From Ianthella basta (taxonomy: Eukaryota > Porifera > Demospongiae > Verongiida > Ianthellidae): DNA of 64,000 nt. Where the stretch lies: NCBI GenBank assembly GCA_964019415.1, contig OZ025885.1:391001-455000 (forward strand), written 5' to 3'. A program made the translations under genes and the position numbers. Below the pieces are notes generated by a model that was given only the letters and a program-made list of their open reading frames with translations, searched no databases and was not told the origin of the DNA. Below, one piece after another: positions 1 through 12,800 of the stretch; the stretch's first letter is position 1, and each line of letters opens with the position of its first letter.

Positions 1-2479
1 CATTTCTTACAATATCTTGTCTCATCTTGCCATTTCTTACTACATCTTGTCTCATCTTGCCATTTCTTACTACGTCTTGTCACATCTTGCCATTTCTTAC
101 TATATCTTGTCTCATCTTGCCATTTCTTACTACATCTTGTTTCATCTTGCCATTTCTTACTACACTTGTCTCATCTTGCCATTTCTTACTATATCTTGTC
201 TCATCATGCCTTTTCTTACTATATCTTGTCTCATCTTGCCATTTTTTACTACATCTTGTCTCATCTTGCCATTTCTTACTATATCTTGTCTCATCTTTCC
301 ATTTCTTACTATATCTTCTCTCATCTTGCCATTTCTACTACATCCTGTCTCATCTTGCCATTTTTTACTACATCTTGTCTCATCTTGCCATTTCTTACTA
401 CATCTTGTCTCATCTTGCCATTTCTTACTATATCTTGTCACATCTTGCCATTTCTTACTATATTTTGTCTCATCTTGCCATTTCTTACTACATCTTGTCT
501 CATCTTGCTGTTTCTTACTATATCTTGTCTCATCTTGCCATTTCTTACTATATCTTGTCTATCTTGTCTTTTCTTACTATATCTTGTCTCATCTTGCCAT
601 TTCTTACTACATCTTGTCTCATCTTGCCATTTTCTTACTACATCTTGTTTCATCTTGCCATTTCTTACTATATCTTGTCTCATCTTGCCATTTCTTTCTA
701 CTTCTTGTCTCATCTTGCCATTTCTTACTACATCTTGTCTCATCTTGCCATTTCTTACTACATCTTGTCTCATCTTGCCATTTCTTACTACATCTTGTCT
801 TATCCTGCCATTCTTACTACATCTTGTCTCCTCTTGCCATTTCTTACTACATCTTGTCTCATCTTGCCATTTCTTACTACATCTTGTCTCATCTTGCCAT
901 TTCTTACTATATCTTGTCTCTTCTTGCTATTTCTTACTACATCTTGTCTCGTCTTGCCATTTCTTACTATATCTTGTCTCATCTTGCCATTTCTTACTAC
1001 ATCTTGTCTCTTCTTGCCATTTCTTACTACATCTTGTCTCATCTTGCCATTTCTTACTACATCTTGTCTCATCTTGCCTTTTCTTACTATATCTTGTCTA
1101 ATCTTGCCATTTCTTACTACATCTTGTCTCATCTTGCCATTTCTTACTACATCTTGTCTCATCTTGCCATTTCTTACTACATCTTGCCTGATCTTGCCAT
1201 TTCTTACTACATCTTGTCACATCTTGCCATTTCTTACTACATCTTGTCACATCTTGCCATTTCTTACTATATCTTGTATCATCTTGCCATTTCTTACTAT
1301 ATCTTGTCTCATCTGCCATTTCTTACTACATCTTGTCTTATCTTGTTATTTCTTACTGCATCTTGTCTCATTTTGCCATTTCTTACTACATCTTGTCTCA
1401 TCTTGCCATTTCTTACTGCATCTTGTCTCATCTTGCCATTTCTTACTACATCTTGTCTCATCTTGCCATTTCTTACTACATCTTGTCTCATCTTGCCATT
1501 TCTTACTACATCTTGTCTCATCTTGCCATTTCTTACTACATCTTGTCTCATCTTGCCATTTCTTACTACATCTTGTCTCATCTTGCCATTTCTTACTACA
1601 TCTTGTCTCATCTTGCCATATCTTACTACATCTTGTCTCCTCTTACCATTTCTTACTACATATTGTCTCATCTTGCCATTTCTTACTACATCTTGTCTCA
1701 TCTTGCCATTTCTTACTATATTTTGTCTCATTTTGCCATTTCTTACTACATCTTGTCTCGTCTTGCCATTTCTTACTATATCTTGTCTCATCTTGCCATT
1801 TCTTACTACATCTTGTCTCTTCTTGCCATTTCTTACTACATCTTGTCTCATCTTGCCATTTCTTACTACATCTTGTCAAATCTTGCCATTTCTTACTATA
1901 TCTTGTCTAATCTTGCCATTTCTTACTACATCTTGTCTCATCTTGCCATTTCTTACTACATCTTGTCTCATCTTGCCATTTCTTACTACATCTTGTCTGA
2001 TCTTGCCATTTCTTACTACATCTTGTCTCATCTTGCCATTTCTTACTACATCTTGTCTCATCTTGCCATTCCTTACTACATCTTGTCTCATCTTGCCATT
2101 TCTTACTACATCTTGTCACATCTTGCCATTTCTTACTATATCTTGTCTCATCTTGCCATTTCTTACTACATCTTGTCTCATCTTGCCATTTCTTACTACA
2201 TCTTGTCTCATCTTGCCATTTCTTACTACATCTTGTCTCATCTTGCCATTTCTTACTACATCTTGTCACATCTTGCCATTTCTTACTATATCTTGTCTCA
2301 TCTTGCCATTTCTCACTACATCTTGTCTCATCTTGCCATTTCTTACTACATCTTGTCTCATCTTGCCATTTCTTACTGCATCTTGTCTCATTTTGCCATT
2401 TCTTACTACATCTTGTCTCATCTTGCCATTTCTTACTACATCTTGTCTCATCTTGCCATTTCTTGCTACATCTTGTCTC
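1..2479 (+). repeat. 30-bp satellite array, segment 1
   Basis: Head-to-tail 30-bp monomers run from the first base of the window, so the array continues to the left. One monomer reads as three 10-mers: CATCTTGTCT, CATCTTGCCA, TTTCTTACTA. The commonest variants are ACATC/ATATC/ACGTC in the third-to-first junction and TGTCT versus TGTCA. A few monomers carry 1-2 bp deletions (for example near 165, 339, 812 and 1313), which shift any reading frame. The plus strand is pyrimidine-rich (consensus 14 T, 9 C, 5 A, 2 G). No gene is supported here. The last monomer is cut at about 2479 by a retroelement insertion. Confidence 0.97.
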
Positions 2480-2519
2480 GTTGATATTTCTAAAAGACAC
2501 TAGTTAAAGGGGATCAGGT

Positions 2520-2561
2520 ATCAGACGTTTCGGCAGCACTACGGCTGCCTTCATCAGTGAT
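2520..2561 (-). ncRNA. Hammerhead ribozyme-like core, left PLE arm
   Basis: Read on the minus strand: ATCA (stem I, 2561-2558), CTGATGA (2557-2551), an A, then stem II GGCAGC/GCTGCC with loop CGTAGT, GAAAC (2531-2527), GTC (2526-2524), and TGAT (2523-2520), which pairs with ATCA. The conserved residues of a hammerhead are present. Two oddities are visible. There is one extra A between CTGATGA and stem II. Helix III is reduced to the self-complementary ACGT, so it cannot fold as a hairpin and would need a second copy to form. Self-cleavage is inferred, not shown. Confidence 0.7.
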
Positions 2562-2764
2562 TATAATGACACTTACAAGCAGGTGTATAAATAGGGGGGT
2601 AGTCACGTGAGGCATTGGTGTTTACAGGAAAAGCATACATCATGTAATGTCTCTAGTGTTTACAGAATTAAGCATACATCATGCAATGTCTTTAACCGGA
2701 ACAGGGGGTTAAAATAATAAGCGAAAATGAAATAATACTAATAACGGATGGACGGTTACATAAA

Positions 2765-2965
2765 TCAATCTAGAAGGGTTGCATAGAGCCCTGGCATGGG
2801 GCCCCTCTCTCTGTTGAGAGGGGCTTGCTGGTGTTGAATGTGCCAAGACTCTAGCAAGCACCGGGTCTGGGTGTGCAGATGGTAGTCAATCACCGATGCC
2901 TTCGACAGGTCAACCTGGTGGCCAGCTGTAAACACATGCTCAGCAACAGCCGAAGCAGTAACATC
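2765..2965 (-). pseudogene. C-terminal fragment of PLE GIY-YIG endonuclease
   Basis: A 66-codon open frame on the minus strand ends in TGA at 2767-2765. Visible motifs are AEHVFTAGHQVDL near the start, a CLLESWHIQ block in the middle and LNRERGPMPGLY near the end. This order (AEH, GH..D, E.W.I, NR..G) is the usual tail of the GIY-YIG endonuclease domain in Penelope-like polyproteins. Everything upstream (reverse transcriptase, linker and the GIY-YIG residues themselves) is missing: the frame runs straight into the inverted right arm at about 2967. The last codons lie inside the left arm, as expected where a PLE ORF meets its 3' terminal repeat. It is a broken fragment with no start codon. Confidence 0.8.
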
Positions 2966-3181
2966 TCCCTTCTAGATTGATTTATGTAACCGTCCATCCG
3001 TTATTAGTATTATTCATTTTCGCTTATTATTTTAACCCCCTGTTCGGTTAAAGACATTGCATGATGTATGCTTAATTCTGTAAACACTAGAGACATTACA
3101 TGATGTATGCTTTTCCTGTAAACACCAATGCCTCACGTGACCACCCCCCTATTTATACACCTGCTTGTAAGTGTCATTATA

Positions 3182-3223
3182 ATCACTGATGAAGGCAGCC
3201 GTAGTGCTGCCGAAACGTCTGAT
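3182..3223 (+). ncRNA. Hammerhead ribozyme-like core, right PLE arm
   Basis: This is the inverted twin of the core at 2520-2561. CTGATGA lies at 3186-3192, stem II is GGCAGC/GCTGCC, GAAAC is at 3212-3216 and GTC at 3217-3219. Stem I is ATCA (3182-3185) with TGAT (3220-3223). The same extra A and the same minimal palindromic helix III (ACGT) are present. The two cores point in opposite directions, as the arms do. Confidence 0.7.
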
Positions 3224-3297
3224 ACCTGATCCCCTTTGGCTAGTGTCTTTTAGAAATATCAACATGAATCTGCCTAGCCACTCAGGCCTTTACAGCA

Positions 3298-3312
3298 TAC
3301 ATCTTGTCTCAT
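3298..3312 (+). repeat. Satellite sliver between two insertions
   Basis: About 15 bp (ACATCTTGTCTCAT) match the satellite monomer. They lie between the PLE remnant on the left and the second foldback element on the right. They show that the two mobile sequences are separate insertions into the same array, or that satellite was trapped between them. Confidence 0.7.
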
Positions 3313-3858
3313 TTGTTGCTTGAAGGATCACTGGGTTACGCCACCAGCCAACTACACCAGTATTGGTGTTACAGTTGGTTGGGAGGCCCAAAAGGCCCTA
3401 TTAAGTTGGTAAATTGGCAACCAGTGATTCCCTTCCCCCTAACATCCTACAAAGATGGAAGAGCCACAGACAGCTGTTTCGCCCTAATTGGGGCTCATCA
3501 GTGTGGCGTACTGATGGTAAAAGGATGAATGCCACCTCCATATGTATCCACCACAAGCTAAAACACTTGTGGTTTCAACACATAGAAGCAGCATAAAATT
3601 AGGGGGAAGCCTCAGCCAAAGACGGCTGGAGTCAGGGTTGTTCAAAGTGACTCTTGCAGTTGGGCCCCTGCAAAGGCTAGGTTTGTTGCTTGAAGGATCA
3701 CTGGTTGCCAATTTACCAACTTAATAGGGCCTTTTGGGCCTCCCAACCAGCTGTAACACCAATACTGGTGTAGTTGGCTGGTGGCGTAAACCCAGTGATC
3801 CTTCAAGCAACAAACCTAGCCTTTGCAGGGGCCCAACTGCAAGAGTCACTTATGAACA
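3313..3858 (-). mobile_element. Hammerhead-bearing foldback element (PLE-related)
   Basis: This second insertion is built of nested inverted repeats. Arms of about 116 bp (3313-3428 and 3698-3813) are inverted copies of each other with a few differences. A second inverted pair of about 66 bp lies at about 3638-3702 and 3792-3858. The unique centre (3429-3637) holds a hammerhead ribozyme on the minus strand. It shares its central block (CATCCTACAAAGATGG, then a CCACAGACAGC block, and TTGTGGTTTCAAC) with the insertion at 25515-25964, there in the opposite orientation. No protein-coding remnant is visible. It is probably a non-autonomous PLE terminal repeat or a retrozyme-like unit; the exact class is inferred. 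Confidence 0.7.
3463..3507 (-). ncRNA. Hammerhead ribozyme, complete core
   Basis: On the minus strand: stem I GCCACA (3507-3502), CTGATGA (3501-3495), stem II GCCC/GGGC with loop CAATTA, GAAAC (3480-3476), AGCTG, TC, then TGTGGC (3468-3463), which pairs perfectly with GCCACA. Helix III is the palindrome ACAGCTGT. It can form a 3-bp hairpin with a 2-nt loop or a dimer across two molecules. The predicted cleavage site is after the C at 3469. Every invariant position of a type I hammerhead is present, and this is the best preserved of the four cores in the window. Catalysis is inferred. Confidence 0.82.
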
Positions 3859-6800
3859 ATCTTGTCTCATCTTGCCATTTCTTACTACATCTCGTCTCAT
3901 CTTGCCATTTCTTACTACATCTTGTCTCCTCTTGCCATTTCTTACTAATCTTGTCTCATCTTGCCATTTCTTACTAATCTTGTCTCATCTTGCCATTTCT
4001 TACTACATCTTGTCTCATCTTGCCATTTCTTACTACATCTTGTCTCATCTTGCCATTTCTTACTATATCTTGTCTCATCTTGCCATTTCTTACTACGTCT
4101 TGTCTCATCTCGCCATTTCTTACTATATCTTGTCACATCTTCCCATTTCTTACTACATCTTGTCACATCTTGCCATTTCTTACTATATCTTTTCACATCT
4201 TGCCATTTCTTACTACGTCTTGTCTCATCTTGCCATTTCTTACTATATCTTGTCTCATCTTGCCATTTCTTACTACGTCTTGTCACATCTTGCCATTTCT
4301 TACTATATCTTGTCACATCTTGCCATTTCTTACTAGGTCTTGTCTCATCTTGCCATTTCTTACTATATCTTGTCACATCTTGCCATTTCTTACTATATCC
4401 TGTCACATCTTCCATTTCTTACTATATCTTGTTTCATCATGCCATTTCTTACTACATCTTGTCACATCTTGCCATTTCTTACTACATCTTGTCTCATCTT
4501 GCCATTTCTTACTACGTCTTGTCACATCTTCATCTTGCCATTTCTTACTATATCTTGTCACATCTTGCCATTTCTTACTACATCTTGTTTCATCTTGCCA
4601 TTTCTTACTACATCTTGTTTCATCTTGCCATTTCTTACTACATCTTGTCTCATCTTGCCATTTCTTACTATATCTTGTCACATCTTGCCATTTCTTACTA
4701 TATTATGTCTCATCTTGCCATTTCTTACTACATCTTGTCTCATCTTGCCATTTCTTACTACATCTTGTCTCATCTTGCCATTTCTTACTACATCTTGTCT
4801 CATCTTGCCATTACTTACTACATCTTGTCTCATCTTGCCATTTCATACTACATCTTGTCTCATCTTGCCAGTTCTTACATCATCTTGTCTCATCTTGCCA
4901 TTTCTTACTACATCTTGTCTCCTCTTGCCATTTCTTACTACATATTGTCTCATCTTGCCATTTCTTACTATATCTTGTCACATCTTGCCATTTCTTACTA
5001 TATCTTGTCACATCTTCCATTTCTTACTATATCTTGTTTCATCATGCCATTTCTTACTACATCTTGTCTCATCTTGCCATTTCTTACTACATCTTGTCTC
5101 ATCTTGCCATTTCTTACTACGTCTTGTCACATCTTGCCATTTCTTACTATATCTTGTCACATCTTGCCATTTCTTACTACATCTTGTTTCATCTTGCCAT
5201 TTCTTACTACATCTTGTCTCATCTTGCCATTTCTTACTACATCTTGTCTCATCTTGCCATTTCTTACTATATCTTGTCACATCTTGCCATTTCTTACTAT
5301 ATTTTGTCTCATCTTGCCATTTCTTACTACATCTTGTCTCATCTTGCCATTTCTTACTATATCTTGTCTCATCTTGCCATTTCTTACTACATCTTGTCTC
5401 ATCTTGCCATTTCTTACTACATCTTGTCTCATCTTGCCATTTCATACTACATCTTATCTCATCTTGCCAGTTCTTACATCATCTTGTCTCATCTTGCCAT
5501 TTCTTACTACATCTTGTCTCCTCTTGCCATTTCTTACTACATATTGTCTCATCTTGCCATTTCTTACTATATCTTGTCACATCTTGCCATTTCTTACTAT
5601 ATCTTGTCACATCTTCCATTTCTTACTATATCTTGTTTCATCATGCCATTTCTTACTACATCTTGTCTCATCTTGCCATTTCTTACTACATCTTGTCTCA
5701 TCTTGCCATTTCTTACTACGTCTTGTCACATCTTGCCATTTCTTACTATATCTTGTCACATCTTGCCATTTCTTACTACATCTTGTTTCATCTTGCCATT
5801 TTTTACTACATCTTGTCTCATCTTGCCATTTCTTACTACATCTTGTCTCATCTTGCCATTTCTTACTATATCTTGTCACATCTTGCCAATTCTTACTATA
5901 TTTTGTCTCATCTTGCCATTTCTTACTACATCTTGTCTCATCTTGCCATTTCTTACTACATCTTGTCTCATCTTGCCATTTCTTACTACATCTTGTCTCA
6001 TCTTGCCATTACTTACTACATCTTGTCTCATCTTGCCATTTCTTACTACATCTTGTCTCATCTTGCCAGTTCTTACATCATCTTGTCTCATCTTGCCATT
6101 TCTTACTACATCTTGTCTCATCTTGCCAGTTCTTACATCATCTTGTCTCATCTTGCCATTTCTTACTACATATTGTCTCATCTTGCCATTTCTTACTACA
6201 TCTTGTCTCATCTTGCCATTTCTTACTACGTCTTGTCTCATCTTGCCATTTCTTACTACGTCTTGTCTCATCTTGCCATTTCTTACTACATTTTGTCTCA
6301 TTTTGCCATTTCTTACTAAATTTTGTCTCATCTTGCCAATTCTTACTATATCTTGTCTCATCTTGCCATTTCTTACTATATCTTGTCACATCTTGCCATT
6401 TCTTACTATATCTTGTCTCATCTTGCCATTTCTTACTACGTCTTGTCTCATCTTGCCATTTCTTACTACGTCTTGTCTCATCTTGCCATTTCTTACTACA
6501 TCTTGTCTCATTTTGCCATTTCTTACTAAATTTTGTCTCATCTTGCCAATTCTTACTATATCTTGTCTCATCTTGCCATTTCTTACTATATCTTGTCACA
6601 TCTTGCCATTTCTTACTATATCTTGTCTCATCTTGCCATTTCTTACAACGTCTTGTCTCATCTTGCCATTTCTTACTATATCTTGTCACATCTTGCCATT
6701 TCATACTACATCTTGTCTCATCTTGCCATTCCGTACTATATCTTGTCTCATCTTGCCATTCCGTACTATATCTTGTCTCATCTTGCCATTCCTTACTATA

Positions 6801-9800
6801 TCTTACTACATCATGCCATCTCTTACTACATCTTGTCTCATCTTGCCATTCCTTACTACATCTTGTCTCATCTTGCCATTTCTTACTATATCTTGTCTCA
6901 TCTTGCCATTTCTTACTACATCTTGTCTCATCTTGCCATTTCTTACTATATCTTGTATCATCATGCCATTTCTTACTACATCTTGTCTCATCTTGCCATT
7001 TCTTACTATATCTTGTCTCATCTTGCCATTTCTTACTATATCTTGTCTCATCTTGCCATTTCTTACTTCATCTTGTCTCATCTTGCCTTATCATACTACT
7101 TCTTGTCTCATTTTGCCATTTCTTACTAAATCTTGTCTAATCTTGCCATTTCTAACTATATCTTGTCTCATCTTGCCATTTCTTACTATATCTTGTCACA
7201 TCTTTCCATTTCTTACTACATCTTCTCTCATCTTGCCATTTCTTACTACGTCTTGTCTCATCTTGCCATTTCTCACTATATCTTGTATCATCTTGCCATT
7301 TCTTACTACATCTTGTCACATCTTGCCATTTCTTACTATATCTTGTCTCATCTTGCCATTTCTTACTACATCTTGTCTCATCTTGCCATTTCTTACTACA
7401 TCTTGTCTCATTTTGCCATTTCTTACTAAATCTTGTCTCATCTTGCCATTTCTAACTATATCTTGTCTCAACTTGTTATTTCTTACTACATCTTGTCACA
7501 TCTTACCATTTCTTACTACATCTTGTCAAATCTTGCCATTTCTTACTACATCTCGTCTCATTTTGCCATTTCTTACTACATCTTGTCTCATCTTGCCAGT
7601 TCTTACTACGTTTTGTCTCAACTTACCATTTCTCACTATATCTTGTCTCATCTTGCCATTTCTATCTACGTCTTTTCTAATTTTGCCATTTCTTACTACA
7701 TCTTGTCTCATCTTGCCATTTCTTACTACGTCTTGTCAAATCTTGCCATTCCTTACTACATCTTGTCTCATCTTGCCATTTCTTACTACGTCTTGTCTCA
7801 TCTTGCCATCTCATGCTATATCTTGTCTCATCTTGCCATTTCTTACTACGTCTTGTCTCATCTTGCCATTTCTTACTATATCTTGTCACATCTTGCCATT
7901 TCTTACTACGTCTTGTCACATCTGGCCATTTCTTACTATGTCTTGTCACATCTTGCCATTTCTTACTACGTCTTGTCACATCTTGCCATTTCTCACTATA
8001 TCTTGTCTCATCTTGCCATTTCTTACTACGTCTTGTCACATCTTGCCATTTCTTACTATATCTTGTCACATCTTGCCATTTCTTACTACATATTGTCACA
8101 TCTTGCCATTTCTTACTATATCTTGTCACATCTTGCCATTTATTACTTTATCTTGTCTCATTATGCCATATCTCATTATATCTTGTCTCATCTTGCCATT
8201 TCTTACTACATCTTGTCTGATCTTGCCATTTCTTACTATATCTTGTCACATCTTGCCATTTCTTACTATATCTTGTCACATCTTGCCATTTCTTACTATA
8301 TCTTGTCTCATCTTGCCATTTCTTACTACATCTTGTCTCATCTTGCCATTTCTTACTGCATCTTGTCTCATCTTGCCATTTCTTACTATATCTTGTCACA
8401 TCTTGCCATTTCTTACTACATCTTGTCACATCTTGCCATTTCTTACTATATCTTGTCTCATCTTGCCATTTCTTACTACGTCTTGTCTCATCTTTCCATT
8501 TCTTACTACATCTTGTCTCATCTTGCCATTTCTTACTATATCTTGTCTCATCTTGCCATTTCTTACTATATCTTGTCTCATCTTGCCATTTCTTACTTCA
8601 TCTTGTTTCATTTTGCCATTTCTTACTACATCTTGTCTCATCTTGCCATTTCTTACTACATCTTGTCTCATCTTGCCATTTCTTACTATATCTTGTCACA
8701 TCTTGCCATTTCTTACCACATCTTGTCTCATCTTGCCATTTCTTACTACGTCTTGTCTCATCTTGCCATTTCTCACTACGTCTTGTCACATCTTGCCATT
8801 TCTTACTATATCTTGTCACATCTTGCCATTTCTTACTATATCTTGACTCATCTTGCTATTTCTTACTACGTCTTGTCACAACTTGCCATTTCTTACTATA
8901 TCTTGTCACATCTTGCCATTTCTTACTACGTCTTGTCTCATCTTGCCATTTCTTACTTTATCTTGTCACATCTTGCCATTTCTTACTACATCTTGTCTCA
9001 TCTTGCCATTTCTTACTATACCTTGTCTCATCTTGCCATTTGTTACTACATCTTGCCACATCTTGCCATCTCTTACTACATCTTGTCTCATCTTGCCATT
9101 TCTTACTACATCTTGTCTCATCTTGCCATTTCTTACTACATCTTGTCTCATCTTGCCATTTCTTACTACATCTTGTCTCATCTTACCATTTCTTACTACA
9201 TCTTGTCTCATCTTGCTATTTCTTACTATATCTTGTCTCATCTTGCCATTTCTTGCTATATCTTGTCTCATCTTGCCATTTCTTACTATATCTTGTATCA
9301 TCATGCCATTTCTTACTACATCTTATCTCATCATGCCATTTCTTACTAAATCTTGTCTCATCTTGCCATTTCTTACTACATCTTGTCTCATCTTACCATT
9401 TCTTACTACATCTTGTCTCATCTTGCTATTTCTTACTATATCTTGTCTCATCTTGCCATTTCTTGCTATATCTTGTCTCATCTTGCCATTTCTTACTATA
9501 TCTTGTATCATCATGCCATTTCTTGCTACATCTTGTCTCATCATGCCATTTCTTACTACATCTTGTCTCATCTTGCCATTTCTTACTATACCTTGTCTCA
9601 TCTTGCCATTTGTTACTACATCTTGCCACATCTTGCCATCTCTTACTACATCTTGTCTCATCTTGTCATTTCTTACTACATCTTGTCTCATCTTGCCATT
9701 TCTTACTATATCTTGTCTCATCTTGCCATTTCTTACTACATCTTGTCTCATCTTACCATTTCTTACTACATCTTGTCTCATCTTGCTATTTCTTACTATA

Positions 9801-12800
9801 TCTTGTCTCATCTTGCCATTTCTTACTATATCTTGTCTCATCTTGCCATTTCTTACTATATCTTGTATCATCATGCCATTTCTTAATACATCTTGTCTCA
9901 TCATGCCATTTCTTACTATATCTTGTCTCATCTTGCCATTTCTTACTACATCTTGTCTCATCTTGCCATTTCTTACTACATCTTGTCTCCTCTTGCCATT
10001 TCTTACTACATCTTGTCTCATCTTGCCATTTCTTACTACGTCTTGTCTCATCTTGCCATTTCTTACTATATCTTGTCTCATCTTGCCATTTGTTACTATA
10101 TCTTGTCTCATCTTGCCAGTTCTTACTATATCTTGTCTCATCTTTCCATTTCTTACTACGTCTTGTCTCATCTTGCCATTTCTTACTATATCTTGTCACA
10201 TCTTGCCATTTCTTACTATATCTTGTCACATCTTGCCATTTCTTACTATATCTTGTCTCATCTTGCCATTTCTTACTACATCTTGTATCATCTTGCCATT
10301 TCTTACTACATCTTGTCTAATCTTGCCATTTCTTACTACATCTTGTCATATCTTGCCATTTCTTACTACATCTTGCCTCATCTTGCCATTTCTTACTACA
10401 TCTTGTCTCATCTTGCCATTTCTTACTACGTCTTGTCTCATCTTGCCATTTCTTACTATTTCTTGTCTCATCTTACCATTTCTTACTGCGTCTTGTCTCA
10501 TCTTGCCATTTCTTACTACGTCTTGTCACATCTTGCCATTTCTTACTATATCTTGTCACATCTTGCCATTTCTTACCAAATCTTGTCTCATCTTGCCATT
10601 TCTTACTACATCTTGTCTCATCATGCCATTTCTTACTATATCTTGTCACATCTTGCCATTTCTTACTACATCTTGTCTCATCTTGCGATTTCTTACTACA
10701 TCTTGTCTCATCTTGCCATTTCTTACTACATCTTGTCTCATCTTACCATTTCTTACTACATCTTGTCTCATCTTGCTATTTCTTACTATATCTTGTCTCA
10801 TCTTGCCATTTCTTACTATATCTTGTCTCATCTTGCCATTTCTTACTATATCTTGTATCATCATGCCAATTCTAACTACATCTTGTCTCATCATGCCATT
10901 TCTTACTATATCTTGTCTCATCTTGCCATTTCTTACTACATCTTGTCTCATCATGCCATTTCTTACTATATCTTGTCTCATCTTGCCATTTCTTACTACA
11001 TCTTGTCTCATCTTGCCATTTCTTACTACATCTTGTCTGATCTTGCCATTTCTTACTACATCTTGTCTCATCTTGCCATTTCTTAATATATCTTGTCTCA
11101 TCTTGCCATTTCTTACTACATCTTGTCTCATCTTGCCATTTCTTACTACATCTTGTCTAATCTTGCCATTTCTTACTACATCTTGTTTCATCTTGCCATT
11201 TCTTACTGTAGCTTGTCTCATCTTGCCATTTCTTACTACGTCTTGTCTCATTTTGCCATTTCTTACTGCATCTTGTGTCATTTTGCCATTTCTTGCTACA
11301 TCTGTTCTCATCTTGCCATTTCTTACTACGTCTTGTCTCATCTTCCATTTCGTACTACATCTTGTCTCATCTTGCCATTTCTTACTATATCTTGTCTCAT
11401 CTTCCATTTCGTACTACATCTTGTCTCATCTTGCCATTTCTTACTATATCTTGTCTCATCTTGCCATTTCTTACTACATCTTGTCTCATCTTGCCATTTC
11501 TTACTACTTCTTGTCTCATCTTGCCATTTCTTACTATATCTTGACACATCTTGCCATTTCTTACTGCATCTTGTCTCATCTTGCCATTTCTTACTACGTC
11601 TTGTTTCATCTTGCCATTTCTTACTACATCTTGTCTCATCTTGCCATTTCTTACTACGTCTTGTCACATCTTGCCTTTTCTTACTATATCTTGTCTCATC
11701 TTGCCATTTCTAACTACGTCTTGTCACATCTTGCCATTTCTTGCTATATCTTGTCACATCTTGCCATTTCTTACTACGTCTTGTCACATCTTGCCATTTC
11801 TTACTACATCTTGTCTCATCTTGCCATTTCTTACTACATCTTGTCTCATCTTGCCATTTCTTACTACATCTTGTCTCATCTTGCCATTTCTTACTACATC
11901 TTGTCTCATCTTGCCATTTCTTACTATATCTTGTCTCATCTTGCCATTTCTTACTGTATCATGTCTCATCTTGCCATTTCTTACTACATCTTGTCTCATC
12001 TTGCCATTTCTTACTACATCTTGTCTTATCTTGTTATTTCTTACTACATCTTCTTTCATCTTGCCATTTCTTACTATATCTTGTCTCATCTTGCCATTTC
12101 TTACTACGTCTTGTCTCATGTTGCCATTTCTTACTACATCTTGTGTCATCTTGCCATTTCTTACTACATCTTGTCTCATCTTGCCATTTCTTACTACATC
12201 TTGTCTCATCTTGCCATTTCTTACTACATCTTGTCTCATCTTGCCATTTCTTACTATATCTTGTCACATCTTGCCATTTCTTACTACATCTTGTCTCATC
12301 TTGCCATTTCTTACTATATCTTGTCTCATCTTGCCATTTCTTACTACATCTTGTCTCATCTTGCCATTTCTTACTACGTCTTGTCTCATTTTGCCATTTC
12401 TTACTACATCTTGTGTCATTTTGCCATTTCTTGCTACATCTTGTCTCATCTTGCCATTTCTTACTACATCTTGTCTCATCTTCCATTTCTTACTATATCT
12501 TGTCTCATCTTGCCATTTCTTACTACATCTTGTCTCATCTTGCCATTTCTTACTACGTCTTGTCTCATCTTGCCATTTCTTTCTACATCTTGTTTCATCT
12601 TGCCATTTCTTACTACATCTTGTCTCATCTTGCCATTTCTTACTACATCTTGTCTCATTTTGCCATTTCTTAATAAATCTTGTCTAATCTTGCTATTTCT
12701 TTCTACGTCTTGTCTCATCTTGCCATTTCTTACTACGTCTTGTCTAATCTTGCTATTTCTTACTACGTCTTGTCTCATCTTGCCATTTCTTACTACGTCT

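Larger units (their letters stand above)
2480..3297 (-). mobile_element. Penelope-like element (PLE) remnant with inverted terminal arms
   Basis: This insertion interrupts the satellite. It has two nearly identical arms of about 298 bp in inverted orientation (2480-2778 and 2967-3263), differing by a few substitutions and single-base indels. They flank a core of about 190 bp that encodes, on the minus strand, the C-terminal end of a PLE GIY-YIG endonuclease. Each arm carries a hammerhead ribozyme-like core. PLEs are known for terminal repeats (pLTRs) that can be inverted or tandem, for 5' truncation, and for hammerhead motifs in those repeats; all of these match. The right arm continues about 34 bp further (to about 3297) than the left. 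No reverse transcriptase sequence remains, so the copy is dead. The near identity of the arms suggests recent insertion. Confidence 0.85.

Noticed and set aside
3304-3724. Short open frames (60-75 codons) in the second insertion
   Set aside because: They run across inverted repeats and the hammerhead, show no conserved domain, and overlap on both strands.
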